A stretch of DNA of 12,960 nucleotides from an uncultured Lachnospiraceae bacterium. Lineage in GTDB: Bacteria; Bacillota; Clostridia; Lachnospirales; Lachnospiraceae. Where the stretch lies: the NCBI GenBank assembly GCA_934338765.1, contig CAKRHL010000050.1:1-12960 (forward strand), written 5' to 3'. Position 1 is the first letter of the stretch; each line of letters opens with the position of its first letter. Under the pieces are notes generated by a model. The model made no database searches. It saw only the letters and a program-made list of their open reading frames with translations, and had not been told where the DNA came from. Below are positions 6,669 to 12,960 of this stretch, one piece after another. Made by a program: the position numbers and the translations under genes.

Positions 6669-7535
6669 TTAAGCCTGCTCTGTTTCTTTGTTGGTGTCCT
6701 CTGCTTTGTCTGTGCTCTCCGCATCCTTATCGTTGCCTTCTGTATCTTTGTCGGTATTCTCTGTATCCTTGTCTACAGTATCCGGTTCCTTCTCAACATT
6801 TCCCTTGATCGTCAATGTAACGCTTGCATAATCGACGGTCTTGTTAATGTCATCAAAACCAATTCCAACAACATACTTTCCTGCCGGAAGGGATGCAAAT
6901 ACACTCTTGTCAATGGTCAATACACCATTCTTATAACTCATCTTATCCGCATCGATCTTTGTAGTTTTTCCATCCTCTGCCATCAATGCGACTGCCAGAC
7001 CGGTTGCCTCATATCCGTTGGATCCCATGCTGATGCCTGTGATCTTAACATTTTGCGGATCATGATGCAAATAAGTAATCTCCTGCTGTTTTACTGATGG
7101 AACATACTGCGAAATCAGATATTTCTCATCTATCACCTCTACAATATCATCATAAGAAAACATCTCTCCATTTACTGATACATACGGCTTATTGTTTTCC
7201 ATTTTGACATATTCCACCGTGCCCTGTACTTCTCTCTCAGCACCTGTATCAGACGTCTCCCTGATACGCACCTGTTTACCAACTAATGTGTATGCTGACG
7301 TATTTGTCGCTGTGCTGTTAAGATTCTGCATCTGCTCCAGAGAGGAGAACTGTGCAAGCTGTGCTACATACTCTGTATTGGACTCCGGCTCCAGCGGATC
7401 CTGATATTTCATCTGAGTCACCAGAAGCATGAGAAAATCGTCCTTGTCCAATGCAGATCCGGTTTTCTTTTCGGTTTCCTGTGAAGTCTCTGAAATATTC
7501 AACTGACCGTTGTCTACCGGTGCTACTAAACTCAT
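6669..7535 (-). CDS. flgD: Flagellar hook assembly (cap) protein FlgD
   Basis: FlgD forms the cap under which hook subunits polymerise. The N-terminal scaffold domain is clear: LDKDDFLMLLVTQMKYQDPL (29-48) followed by QLAQFSSLEQMQNLN (59-73). A beta-rich segment with LVGKQVRI and EYVKMENNKPYVSV follows (about 84-137). Residues about 159-244 look like an Ig-like domain: GVLTIDKSVFASLPAGKYVV is reminiscent of X2-type modules rather than the usual FlgD tudor/FnIII pair. The last 43 residues are an Asp/Lys/Glu/Thr repeat tail with DKDTEN, DKDTEG, DKDAES. At 288 residues it is longer than B. subtilis FlgD (about 140) and Salmonella FlgD (about 232). The ATG has AGGGTGA upstream and overlaps a possible 26-codon ORF by ATGA. 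Confidence 0.94.
   Translation of the reverse strand: MSLVAPVDNGQLNISETSQETEKKTGSALDKDDFLMLLVTQMKYQDPLEPESNTEYVAQLAQFSSLEQMQNLNSTATNTSAYTLVGKQVRIRETSDTGAEREVQGTVEYVKMENNKPYVSVNGEMFSYDDIVEVIDEKYLISQYVPSVKQQEITYLHHDPQNVKITGISMGSNGYEATGLAVALMAEDGKTTKIDADKMSYKNGVLTIDKSVFASLPAGKYVVGIGFDDINKTVDYASVTLTIKGNVEKEPDTVDKDTENTDKDTEGNDKDAESTDKAEDTNKETEQA
6672..6800 (-). repeat. Charged repeat tail of FlgD
   Basis: The last 43 codons of flgD encode a low-complexity tail built from imperfect units of the form DKDTEx, seen as VDKDTEN, TDKDTEG, NDKDAES and TDKAEDT. The DNA is similarly repetitive, with related runs of about 20 bases around 6738-6780. Such tails can change length by slippage. Confidence 0.6.
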
Positions 7536-7612
7536 TTAATCACCCTGCCTTTCACAATACCTGCAAACTCCATGCCACAGGCATAAATTTGTGTAAAGAA
7601 ACTGCTTTTCAT
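7532..7612 (-). CDS. Possible 26-residue small protein or coupling ORF before flgD
   Basis: A short frame in the 105-bp fliK-flgD gap encodes 26 residues beginning MKSSFFTQIYACGMEF and ending VKGRVIK. It has a plausible ribosome binding site (GGAGAGAGG ending 5 bases before the ATG), and its TGA overlaps the flgD ATG as ATGA, the classic arrangement for translational re-initiation. I recognise no family. It has one cysteine, a modest aromatic/hydrophobic stretch and a basic end, but no convincing membrane helix. It may be a real small protein, a translational coupler for flgD, or chance; the length is too short to judge by codon use. The flgD ribosome binding site lies inside its last codons. 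Confidence 0.4.
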   Translation of the reverse strand: MKSSFFTQIYACGMEFAGIVKGRVIK

Positions 7613-7640
7613 ACCAGCCTCTCTCCTGCAATCACTGCAT

Positions 7641-9269
7641 TTAAGCTGTGAAATCAACACTTGAACCGCTATCTGGCATGATACCCCGTCGAACAGTCTG
7701 TGCTGTTTTCTTCTGGTCTTCGTCTTCCTCATCGTCCGTTTCAAAACGGAACCGGGAACGTTTTCCATTGCCCTGCTGGTAGTTCTTCTGATCGCCTGTA
7801 TCAGCACCGCCACTCTGGGTAAATGTAAAATCAGACACGGATACCTCCACTGCATCCACTTTCAGATTCTTCTGCTCCAGATTTTCCCGAAGCGTGATCA
7901 TCTGACTCTCCAACGCAGCCTTTGCCTCTGCATTTTGTACCGTAAAGCTGGCTGTCATCACACCCTCTTTGCTGCTGACAGAAAGAAGCATTTTTCCAAG
8001 TCTCTCGGGATTTAACTGCATTTCCAATGTCGTTGTTTCATCCTGTAATGAAGAGTGAATCCGTTCCACCACCTGATTCACAATATCGATCATCTGCTGC
8101 AGGCTGACCGGCTGCTGAACCTGTTCCACATCGGAATTTGCCGCCTGTACCATATTTTTCACAAAGCTCATCATGGTCTGTACCGGCGTCTCTGTGGCAG
8201 TCTCCTGTGGCTGATCATAATGCATGTTCAGGATATCCGCCTGTCCTTCGCTATCCTCTCCCTGGCGGGACGGATCCTGCATCATAGACTGTGGATCTGC
8301 ATCCAAAACATTTTCAACCACGCTGTCAGAAGGAACAGTCACTTCTGCCTCCGTAATCTTTGCGAGATCCTTTACGGTATCCGTAGAAGCTGTTTCCTTT
8401 TCTGCCGCTGCAGGCAATACGGTAGTCTCTTCCTCATCAGTCGGTACCATCGGCGCATCCTGATCACTTTCCGCTGTCACCGGTTTCTCTGCCACCGTGA
8501 TCCCATCCTCCGTCACCGGACTCTGTCCCTGATCATTCTGCAGTCCATCAAAAACAACCTGTTTCTGATCTCCTCCATTGTCCGTGACATCCGCATCCTG
8601 CTGTGTCACATCCTCAGAAAGCACATCATTGATCAGCTCCGTAAAATCGCTGTCGTCCAATTGGCCTGCTGTCATACTGCTCAGCTGCTGTCCCGTGAAG
8701 CCTGTCGTCTCCGTCCAGTCCGCCTCCAGCAATGCTGCGGACAGTTCAGAAAACTGCTGCATCATATCCTCACTGGTAAGAAGGTCTGTGGGATCATCAC
8801 CGCCATTTGCCTTAACCACAAACTGCTGTAACACCGTCGGATCAAGAAGCTGTATTGCCGTTATTCCCATAGAAGCAAGAACCTGTTGAAATACATCCGG
8901 ATCCATATCCATGACATCCTGAACCACTGACCCGATCTCATTTTCCACCTGCAAAAAATCACCTTTGGAAAACGCCGGCGTTTCTGCTGCATCGGCACTG
9001 ATAATAACATTGTCATCAGACGGAACCTGCGTGAGCTGCTGTATTTTGTCTGTGGTATTTTCGTAAGCACCTTTCTGCTTTAAGGACACATTTTTCTTTT
9101 GGATCCCTGATACCTTCTTACTCATATCTGTGGTATTCCGGCTGTTATCCGCGCTTTTCATATCTGTCATTACCTTTTGAAAATCACCGGACACCTTTCC
9201 TGTACCTGCAACACCGGCGGATGCGGCTGTCACCTTGCCCCCCGGCATTATTGCGTTCAAACTCTGCAT
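7641..9269 (-). CDS. fliK: Flagellar hook-length control protein FliK
   Basis: FliK is the secreted ruler that measures the hook and switches export specificity from hook to filament subunits. The 542-residue protein is low in cysteine and rich in Gln, Asp, Glu, Thr and Ser for its first 380 residues, as expected for an extended, export-competent ruler. The conserved C-terminal switch domain (Flg_hook family) spans about 388-482, with LEMQLNPERLGKMLLSVSS, then MTASFTVQNAEAKAALESQ and LRENLEQKNLKVDAVEVSV. A charged tail follows (about 503-530, with DDEEDEDQKK). It is somewhat longer than B. subtilis FliK. The start is set by a near-perfect AAAGGAGGTGA at 9274-9284, four bases before the ATG. 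A long antisense frame lies over it but looks spurious. Confidence 0.94.
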   Translation of the reverse strand: MQSLNAIMPGGKVTAASAGVAGTGKVSGDFQKVMTDMKSADNSRNTTDMSKKVSGIQKKNVSLKQKGAYENTTDKIQQLTQVPSDDNVIISADAAETPAFSKGDFLQVENEIGSVVQDVMDMDPDVFQQVLASMGITAIQLLDPTVLQQFVVKANGGDDPTDLLTSEDMMQQFSELSAALLEADWTETTGFTGQQLSSMTAGQLDDSDFTELINDVLSEDVTQQDADVTDNGGDQKQVVFDGLQNDQGQSPVTEDGITVAEKPVTAESDQDAPMVPTDEEETTVLPAAAEKETASTDTVKDLAKITEAEVTVPSDSVVENVLDADPQSMMQDPSRQGEDSEGQADILNMHYDQPQETATETPVQTMMSFVKNMVQAANSDVEQVQQPVSLQQMIDIVNQVVERIHSSLQDETTTLEMQLNPERLGKMLLSVSSKEGVMTASFTVQNAEAKAALESQMITLRENLEQKNLKVDAVEVSVSDFTFTQSGGADTGDQKNYQQGNGKRSRFRFETDDEEDEDQKKTAQTVRRGIMPDSGSSVDFTA

Positions 9270-9330
9270 CGTTTCACCTCCTTTATTCTGAAATGATCTA
9301 TGTCAACGGAATAACTCCGCAGACAGCTAA

Positions 9331-10077
9331 TTAATCAACTGCAGATATCTTTTTGGTAATCTGCGCCGCATAAGCACTATCCATCTGCTCCAGGATTGCT
9401 GCAGCCTTTTTCTCCTGCATGTTCTGCAAAATATCACACACCAGATCCAGATCCTCTGACATTTCAGACAATCTTACAGCTGCTGCAGCCGCGTCCATAT
9501 TAGCATAATATGTTCCAAGGGTTTCTGCCTTTTTGGAGTACTGCTGCTTCTTTATCACCTGACGATATATTTTTTCTGCATTATCAGGCTGTATCTGTTC
9601 ATAGTAGCTCTGATATTCTGAAATATCAGGTGCCTTTTCATTAAATACAACTTTTTCATCAAACTCCTGTACACGTTTATTAAAGGCATCCTCGGAATCC
9701 TTGTACTTCTGAAGCTTTTTGACCTGTGCCTCCAGGTCTGCAATATAATCCGCATTGGCAGTTGTGGTTCCGTTTTCGGAATCCAGCTGGCTCTCCAGCT
9801 CCTTAATACGTGCATTTGCAGCTTTCAATGTGGTGTACTCATAATCTCCTTCTTTCGCCTGCTCCTCCTCGGACGGTATCGGAAGGATCTTGTTGACAAC
9901 CGGTACATCCTTTAATACCGGATACAATACATTGCTGCCAATTCCACCCACATCAAACTTGATAAGACAGGCAAAGATCACCAGCCATATGGCAATGATT
10001 GCAAGAGCGATCAATACCGTTACAACTCTGCTCCCACCTTTTTCCCTGTCTAACATATTATCGTCATTTTTTGCCAT
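9331..10077 (-). CDS. ylxF: YlxF/MotE-like membrane coiled-coil protein
   Basis: This 248-residue protein lies between fliJ and fliK, the position of ylxF in Bacillus subtilis. It has a charged N-terminus, one strong transmembrane segment (about 17-40), a coiled-coil stretch (about 82-135, ANARIKELESQL and IADLEAQVKKLQKY) and a C-terminal helical domain (about 178-245). That domain resembles the MgtE N-terminal/MotE repeat: AAAAAVRLSEMSEDLDLVCD, then ILQNMQEKKAAAILEQM and AAQITKKIS. MotE proteins chaperone MotC in Rhizobia; the role of YlxF in Gram-positive bacteria is less clear but is presumed to concern the basal body or stators. The start lies 5 bases after the fliJ stop with GAGGGG upstream inside fliJ. 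The downstream gap to fliK is 61 bp. Confidence 0.8.
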   Translation of the reverse strand: MAKNDDNMLDREKGGSRVVTVLIALAIIAIWLVIFACLIKFDVGGIGSNVLYPVLKDVPVVNKILPIPSEEEQAKEGDYEYTTLKAANARIKELESQLDSENGTTTANADYIADLEAQVKKLQKYKDSEDAFNKRVQEFDEKVVFNEKAPDISEYQSYYEQIQPDNAEKIYRQVIKKQQYSKKAETLGTYYANMDAAAAAVRLSEMSEDLDLVCDILQNMQEKKAAAILEQMDSAYAAQITKKISAVD

Positions 10078-10082
10078 GATAC

Positions 10083-10538
10083 TTACCCCTCTCTGCCTGT
10101 TTTCCTGCCAAATCGAAAGCTGACCAGCTCATTGATCTCTTTCTGCTCTTCGGCATTCAATTCTTTCTTAAAATCCTCAAATGCATTTTCCTTCAGCTTC
10201 TCGTATGTTTTTCTCTCCTTCATGGCTTCATTTAGCTTTTCTCTTGCCTGAGAGACTTTTTTCTGTTGATTAAATACCACTACCTTCTGTAAACGGATAT
10301 TGTATTTAATATTCTCCACACCATTTTCCAGCTGCCTGATACGGAACAGATCCAGTACGGCACTGATCTGCTGTCGAAGCTGTTCCTGCACCTCGTCTTT
10401 ATGCTTTTGAAGCAATTCCAATTTTCCCTGTTCCCTTTGAAGCTCCGCCATCTGCACTGCATACTCTGCCTTTGCCTGATCCTCCAGCTTCAATTTGATC
10501 TGCAGAATACTCTCCATAGAAAAGACAAATCTGGCCAT
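10083..10538 (-). CDS. fliJ: Flagellar export protein FliJ
   Basis: FliJ is the stalk-like component that sits in the FliI hexamer and connects it to FlhA. The 151-residue product is almost entirely a charged antiparallel coiled coil. It starts with the family-typical FxFSMESILQIK-like segment (FVFSMESILQIKLKLEDQAK, residues 4-23) and ends with a run of Lys/Glu heptads (KERKTYEKLKENAFEDFKKE) and a short basic tail. Length matches the family (about 147). It starts 3 bases after the fliI stop, and AGGAGG lies inside the last codons of fliI, about 11 bases upstream of the ATG, so it is translationally coupled to fliI. Confidence 0.94.
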   Translation of the reverse strand: MARFVFSMESILQIKLKLEDQAKAEYAVQMAELQREQGKLELLQKHKDEVQEQLRQQISAVLDLFRIRQLENGVENIKYNIRLQKVVVFNQQKKVSQAREKLNEAMKERKTYEKLKENAFEDFKKELNAEEQKEINELVSFRFGRKTGREG

Positions 10539-10541
10539 ATA

Positions 10542-11861
10542 TTATGAATCCTCCTCTGGGAAAAGTGCCTCCAACCGCTGAACGCTTTCCTCAAAACTGA
10601 TCTTTTCATAAACATCCTGCTGTAAAAACTCATTGACAGCATCAATCTTCGCCAAAGCATGATCAATGGAAGGGTTGGAGCCTGCCTTGTATGCACCGAT
10701 ATTCACGAGATCCTCTGCCTCTGCATAGGTAGCCAGTACATTTTTCAGCTGACCGGCCGCTTTCTTATGCTGTGAATCCACGATACTGCTCATAACACGC
10801 GAAATACTCTGAAGTACATCGATCGCAGGATAATGGTTCTTCTGGGCTATCTTACGATCAAGCACGATATGACCGTCCAATATACTCCGGGCTGTATCGG
10901 CGATGGGCTCATTAAAGTCATCACCATCAACCAGTACCGTATAAAGTCCGGTAATAGAACCTTTGTCTGACCGTCCCGCTCTCTCCAGAAGCTGTGGCAT
11001 CTCCCCGTAAACACTTGGCGGATACCCTCTGGACACCGGTGGTTCTCCGGAAGCAAGTCCTATCTCCCTCTGCGCCATAGAGAAACGTGTCAGGGAATCC
11101 ATCATCAGAAGCACATCTCTTCCCTGATCCCTGAAATATTCTGCCACTGCCGTTGCCGTCATCGCTGCTTTTTTGCGGATCAGTGCCGGCTTATCCGAGG
11201 TCGCTACGATCACCACAGACCGTTTCATGCCCTCCGGTCCCAAATCTCTTTCAATAAACTCCCGCACCTCACGGCCTCGCTCTCCGATCAGCGCGATTAC
11301 ATTGATATCTGCCTTTGTATTTCTCGCAAACATTCCCATCAGTGTACTTTTACCGACTCCACTTCCGGCAAAAATACCGATTCTCTGTCCCTTTCCTACT
11401 GTGATCAATCCGTCCACAGCCTTTACTCCCAATGGCAGTACCGTATCGATAAGTTCCCTTGTAAGAGGATCCGGCGGCTCTGCCTGTACCGAATAACCGT
11501 ACGGACAATGAAGCTCGGAACCATCAATGGGATTGCCCAGTCCGTCAAGAACCTTTCCCAGCAGCTCATCTCCCACCATTACTTTTAACGGTGCTCCTGT
11601 ATTTTCCACACGACTGCCGAGACCTACGCCCGCCGTCTGGTCATAGGGCATCAAAAGAACCCTGTCATCACGAAAGCCAACCACCTCTGCATTGATCACC
11701 TGATTGTTATCCTGAGTGATGATATGGCAAAGGTCATTCAGTTTTGCCGACGGTCCGATAGATTCCACCGTCAACCCTACAACTTTCGCCACCTTGCCCA
11801 GCTTTTTCTCATAGGACTGATTCAGCAATATTTTGTATTTTGACAGGTCGATCTCAACCAT
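10542..11861 (-). CDS. fliI: Flagellum-specific type III export ATPase FliI
   Basis: FliI hydrolyses ATP at the flagellar export gate. The 439-residue protein matches family length. It shows an N-terminal beta-barrel domain (about 20-95), the Walker A loop GSGVGKST (166-173, K171), the catalytic glutamate in GERGREV (E194), Walker B VLLMMDSLTRF (D255), and the SGEPPVSRGYPPSVY segment (271-285) shared by FliI/SctN ATPases. The C-terminal helical domain ends with EALFPEEDS. No key residue is missing. AGGAGG lies 7 bases before the ATG, and the gap to fliH is 20 bp. It acts with FliH and FliJ, encoded on either side. Confidence 0.98.
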   Translation of the reverse strand: MVEIDLSKYKILLNQSYEKKLGKVAKVVGLTVESIGPSAKLNDLCHIITQDNNQVINAEVVGFRDDRVLLMPYDQTAGVGLGSRVENTGAPLKVMVGDELLGKVLDGLGNPIDGSELHCPYGYSVQAEPPDPLTRELIDTVLPLGVKAVDGLITVGKGQRIGIFAGSGVGKSTLMGMFARNTKADINVIALIGERGREVREFIERDLGPEGMKRSVVIVATSDKPALIRKKAAMTATAVAEYFRDQGRDVLLMMDSLTRFSMAQREIGLASGEPPVSRGYPPSVYGEMPQLLERAGRSDKGSITGLYTVLVDGDDFNEPIADTARSILDGHIVLDRKIAQKNHYPAIDVLQSISRVMSSIVDSQHKKAAGQLKNVLATYAEAEDLVNIGAYKAGSNPSIDHALAKIDAVNEFLQQDVYEKISFEESVQRLEALFPEEDS

Positions 11862-11881
11862 CCTTCTTCCTCCTCAGGCAT

Positions 11882-12697
11882 CTACATGATCATCAGCATT
11901 TTTATCTGGTCTTTTAAATTCTGCAGCTGTACATCCAGACTGCAATCTATGATCCGCTGATCCGTCTCAATAATACACTGATTTTCCTCCAGGCTGTCAT
12001 CCTCTGTTATATCAAAATCCACGCCCTCGGAAACACAGCGTCTGAGCTCTTCCTTCCGTCCGGATATCCTTAACACATCTGCCTTGGAAACCCTTAAGCA
12101 GACACTTTTTGTCTTGTCCAGCTGATTGAGAGCCTGATGGATCAGATAAACGATCACATCCTTCTTGTCAGAACAGATCACGCCGGTTATCTTTTCGATC
12201 AATGCAGCCATGATCTCAGCAAACTTCGGTTCCAGTTCTTCCTCCTGTGCCTTTAACGCCTGACGCTCCTGTTCAATCTGCTGCTGTAGCTTCAATGCTG
12301 CCTCCTTCAGGCGTTCATCAGCCTGAACTTTTCCCTGTTCAAAGCCCTCATTCCGACCTTCCTCCTGCGCCTGTTCCCTGATCTGTGCAGCCTCTTCCTG
12401 CGCTTTTTGAACAATCTCCTGCGCCTCCAGACGTGCCTGTTCCAAAAGCTCCTCCCTTTCCTGGGAGGTCTCCTGCTGCATTTTTTCCCGTTCCTCTCTG
12501 CGAACGTCATCCATGTTCAGAATATTCATGCCATCCTGAAACCCATCTTCCATTTCCCGATTCCCGGTCTCCGGATCAGAAAACACCTGCTGCTGTAACA
12601 GCTGTGGCACAAACTGTACCATCTGATGATCTGAATTAATCACTCTTGTATCATCCTGATCCATCTGAAAATAAACAGATTTAATCAAATTAGACAA
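11882..12697 (-). CDS. fliH: Flagellar assembly protein FliH (TTG start)
   Basis: FliH holds FliI at the C-ring and regulates its ATPase activity, like a fused peripheral stalk of an F/V-type ATPase. The 271-residue product begins MSNLIKSVYF, a start seen in clostridial FliH. A long Glu/Gln-rich coiled coil follows (about 64-160), containing a GxxxG run (G114, G118, G122 in EEGRNEGFEQGK) typical of FliH. The globular C-terminal domain (about 160-271) contains LIEKITGVICSDKKDVIVYL and RIIDCSLDVQLQNLKDQI. The frame is open to an ATG at 12793, but this would extend deep into fliG. The TTG at 12697 is chosen because a perfect GGAGGTGA ends 8 bases upstream. This gives an 8-base overlap with the end of fliG. 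A GTG at 12709 is a weaker alternative. Confidence 0.93.
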   Translation of the reverse strand: MSNLIKSVYFQMDQDDTRVINSDHQMVQFVPQLLQQQVFSDPETGNREMEDGFQDGMNILNMDDVRREEREKMQQETSQEREELLEQARLEAQEIVQKAQEEAAQIREQAQEEGRNEGFEQGKVQADERLKEAALKLQQQIEQERQALKAQEEELEPKFAEIMAALIEKITGVICSDKKDVIVYLIHQALNQLDKTKSVCLRVSKADVLRISGRKEELRRCVSEGVDFDITEDDSLEENQCIIETDQRIIDCSLDVQLQNLKDQIKMLMIM

Positions 12698-12960
12698 CGA
12701 TCTCGTCACCTCCACCTCTGGAAATGATGATCTCTGCTGAATCCTCCAGCTTACGGATAATATTAACAATCTTCTGCTGTGCTTCCTCAACATCCTTCAT
12801 ACGGACAGGCCCCATAAACTCCATATCCTCTTTGATCATTGTAGCCAGACGTTTTGAAAGGTTGTTAAAGATAAGGTTCTGAACCTCTTCATTGGATCCC
12901 TTCAATGCAACAGCAAGCTCATTATTATCTACCTCACGAAGCACACGCTGTACGGAACGA
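12690..12960 (-). CDS. fliG: Flagellar motor switch protein FliG (C-terminal fragment, runs off right edge)
   Basis: FliG is the rotor protein that receives torque from MotA. Only the last 89 residues are inside the window; the first visible base belongs to a split codon. They match the FliG C-terminal domain: RSVQRVLREVDNNELAVALK, then NLIFNNLSKRLATMIKEDME, FMGPVRMKDVEEAQQKIV and the end IISRGGGDEIVV. The torque-helix charged residues (R and E/D in SVQRVLREVDNNEL) are present. The gene is not truncated in itself; the window simply starts inside it. Its 3' end contains the fliH ribosome binding site and overlaps the fliH start, which couples their translation. Confidence 0.97.
   Translation of the reverse strand, partial: RSVQRVLREVDNNELAVALKGSNEEVQNLIFNNLSKRLATMIKEDMEFMGPVRMKDVEEAQQKIVNIIRKLEDSAEIIISRGGGDEIVV
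12706..12713 (-). promoter_or_regulatory. Ribosome binding site that sets the fliH TTG start
   Basis: GGAGGTGA, a full match to the anti-Shine-Dalgarno sequence, lies within the last codons of fliG, 8 bases before TTG at 12697. It decides between that TTG and the in-frame GTG at 12709, which would lie inside the site itself. Confidence 0.8.

Noticed and set aside
8055..8831. 258-codon plus-strand open frame antisense to fliK
   Set aside because: The translation is rich in His, Leu, Arg and Cys with no recognisable domain and it lies fully over the convincing FliK frame. The long open frame reflects the codon usage of the opposite strand.
9274..9305. TTGACA box in the ylxF-fliK gap
   Set aside because: No -10 element lies at 16-18 bases; that spacing falls on the fliK ribosome binding site, so transcription would start too close to or inside the gene.
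1..12960. CRISPR arrays, insertion sequences, tRNA or rRNA genes, phage or defence genes
   Set aside because: None seen on reading both strands. The window is filled by flagellar genes with short gaps and no direct repeat arrays or transposase-like frames.

Overview
The window is one contiguous, single-strand flagellar (fla/che-type) operon segment. Every convincing gene lies on the minus strand, so transcription runs from the right edge (12960) to the left edge (1). The order is fliG (3' end only), fliH, fliI, fliJ, a ylxF/MotE-like gene, fliK, a possible 26-codon ORF, flgD, a TIGR02530-type flagellar-operon gene, flgE, flbD/swrD, motA, motB, fliL, fliM and fliY (5' part only). This order, FliY in place of a simple FliN, AGGAGG-type ribosome binding sites and moderate GC point to a motile Gram-positive Clostridia member, most likely a Lachnospiraceae gut-type anaerobe such as a Roseburia/Eubacterium relative. 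The family assignment is inference from gene order and protein style, not a database match.

Region by region: 12960-10083 encodes the rotor/export end: the C-terminus of FliG, the export ATPase FliI, its regulator FliH and stalk protein FliJ. 10077-6250 encodes hook-assembly functions: a single-pass membrane coiled-coil protein (YlxF/MotE-like), the hook-length ruler FliK, the hook cap FlgD, and the small TIGR02530 protein. 6058-4442 is the large hook protein FlgE. 4321-2503 is the power module: FlbD/SwrD and the stator proteins MotA and MotB. 2447-1 holds FliL and the switch proteins FliM and FliY. Genes are tightly packed (1-bp TAATG overlap of motA/motB, 8-bp overlap of fliG/fliH, 3-20 bp gaps elsewhere), as expected for one co-transcribed and translationally coupled unit.

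No gap exceeds 300 bases. The longer gaps are where unexplained structure sits. The 191-bp flgE leader (6059-6249) can fold into a compact three-way junction followed by a second stem-loop domain with mutually exclusive pairing. The 120-bp flgE-flbD gap (4322-4441) contains a near-perfect hairpin of about 19 bp without a U-tract. The 105-bp fliK-flgD gap contains a 26-codon ORF with its own ribosome binding site and an ATGA overlap with flgD. The 117-bp fliL-fliM gap contains an extended -10 promoter candidate.

The flagellar system itself is well known. The parts that look less described are these mid-operon RNA elements around the hook gene, the small ORF, and the C-terminal half of FlgD, which resembles an X2-type Ig-like module followed by a charged repetitive tail.
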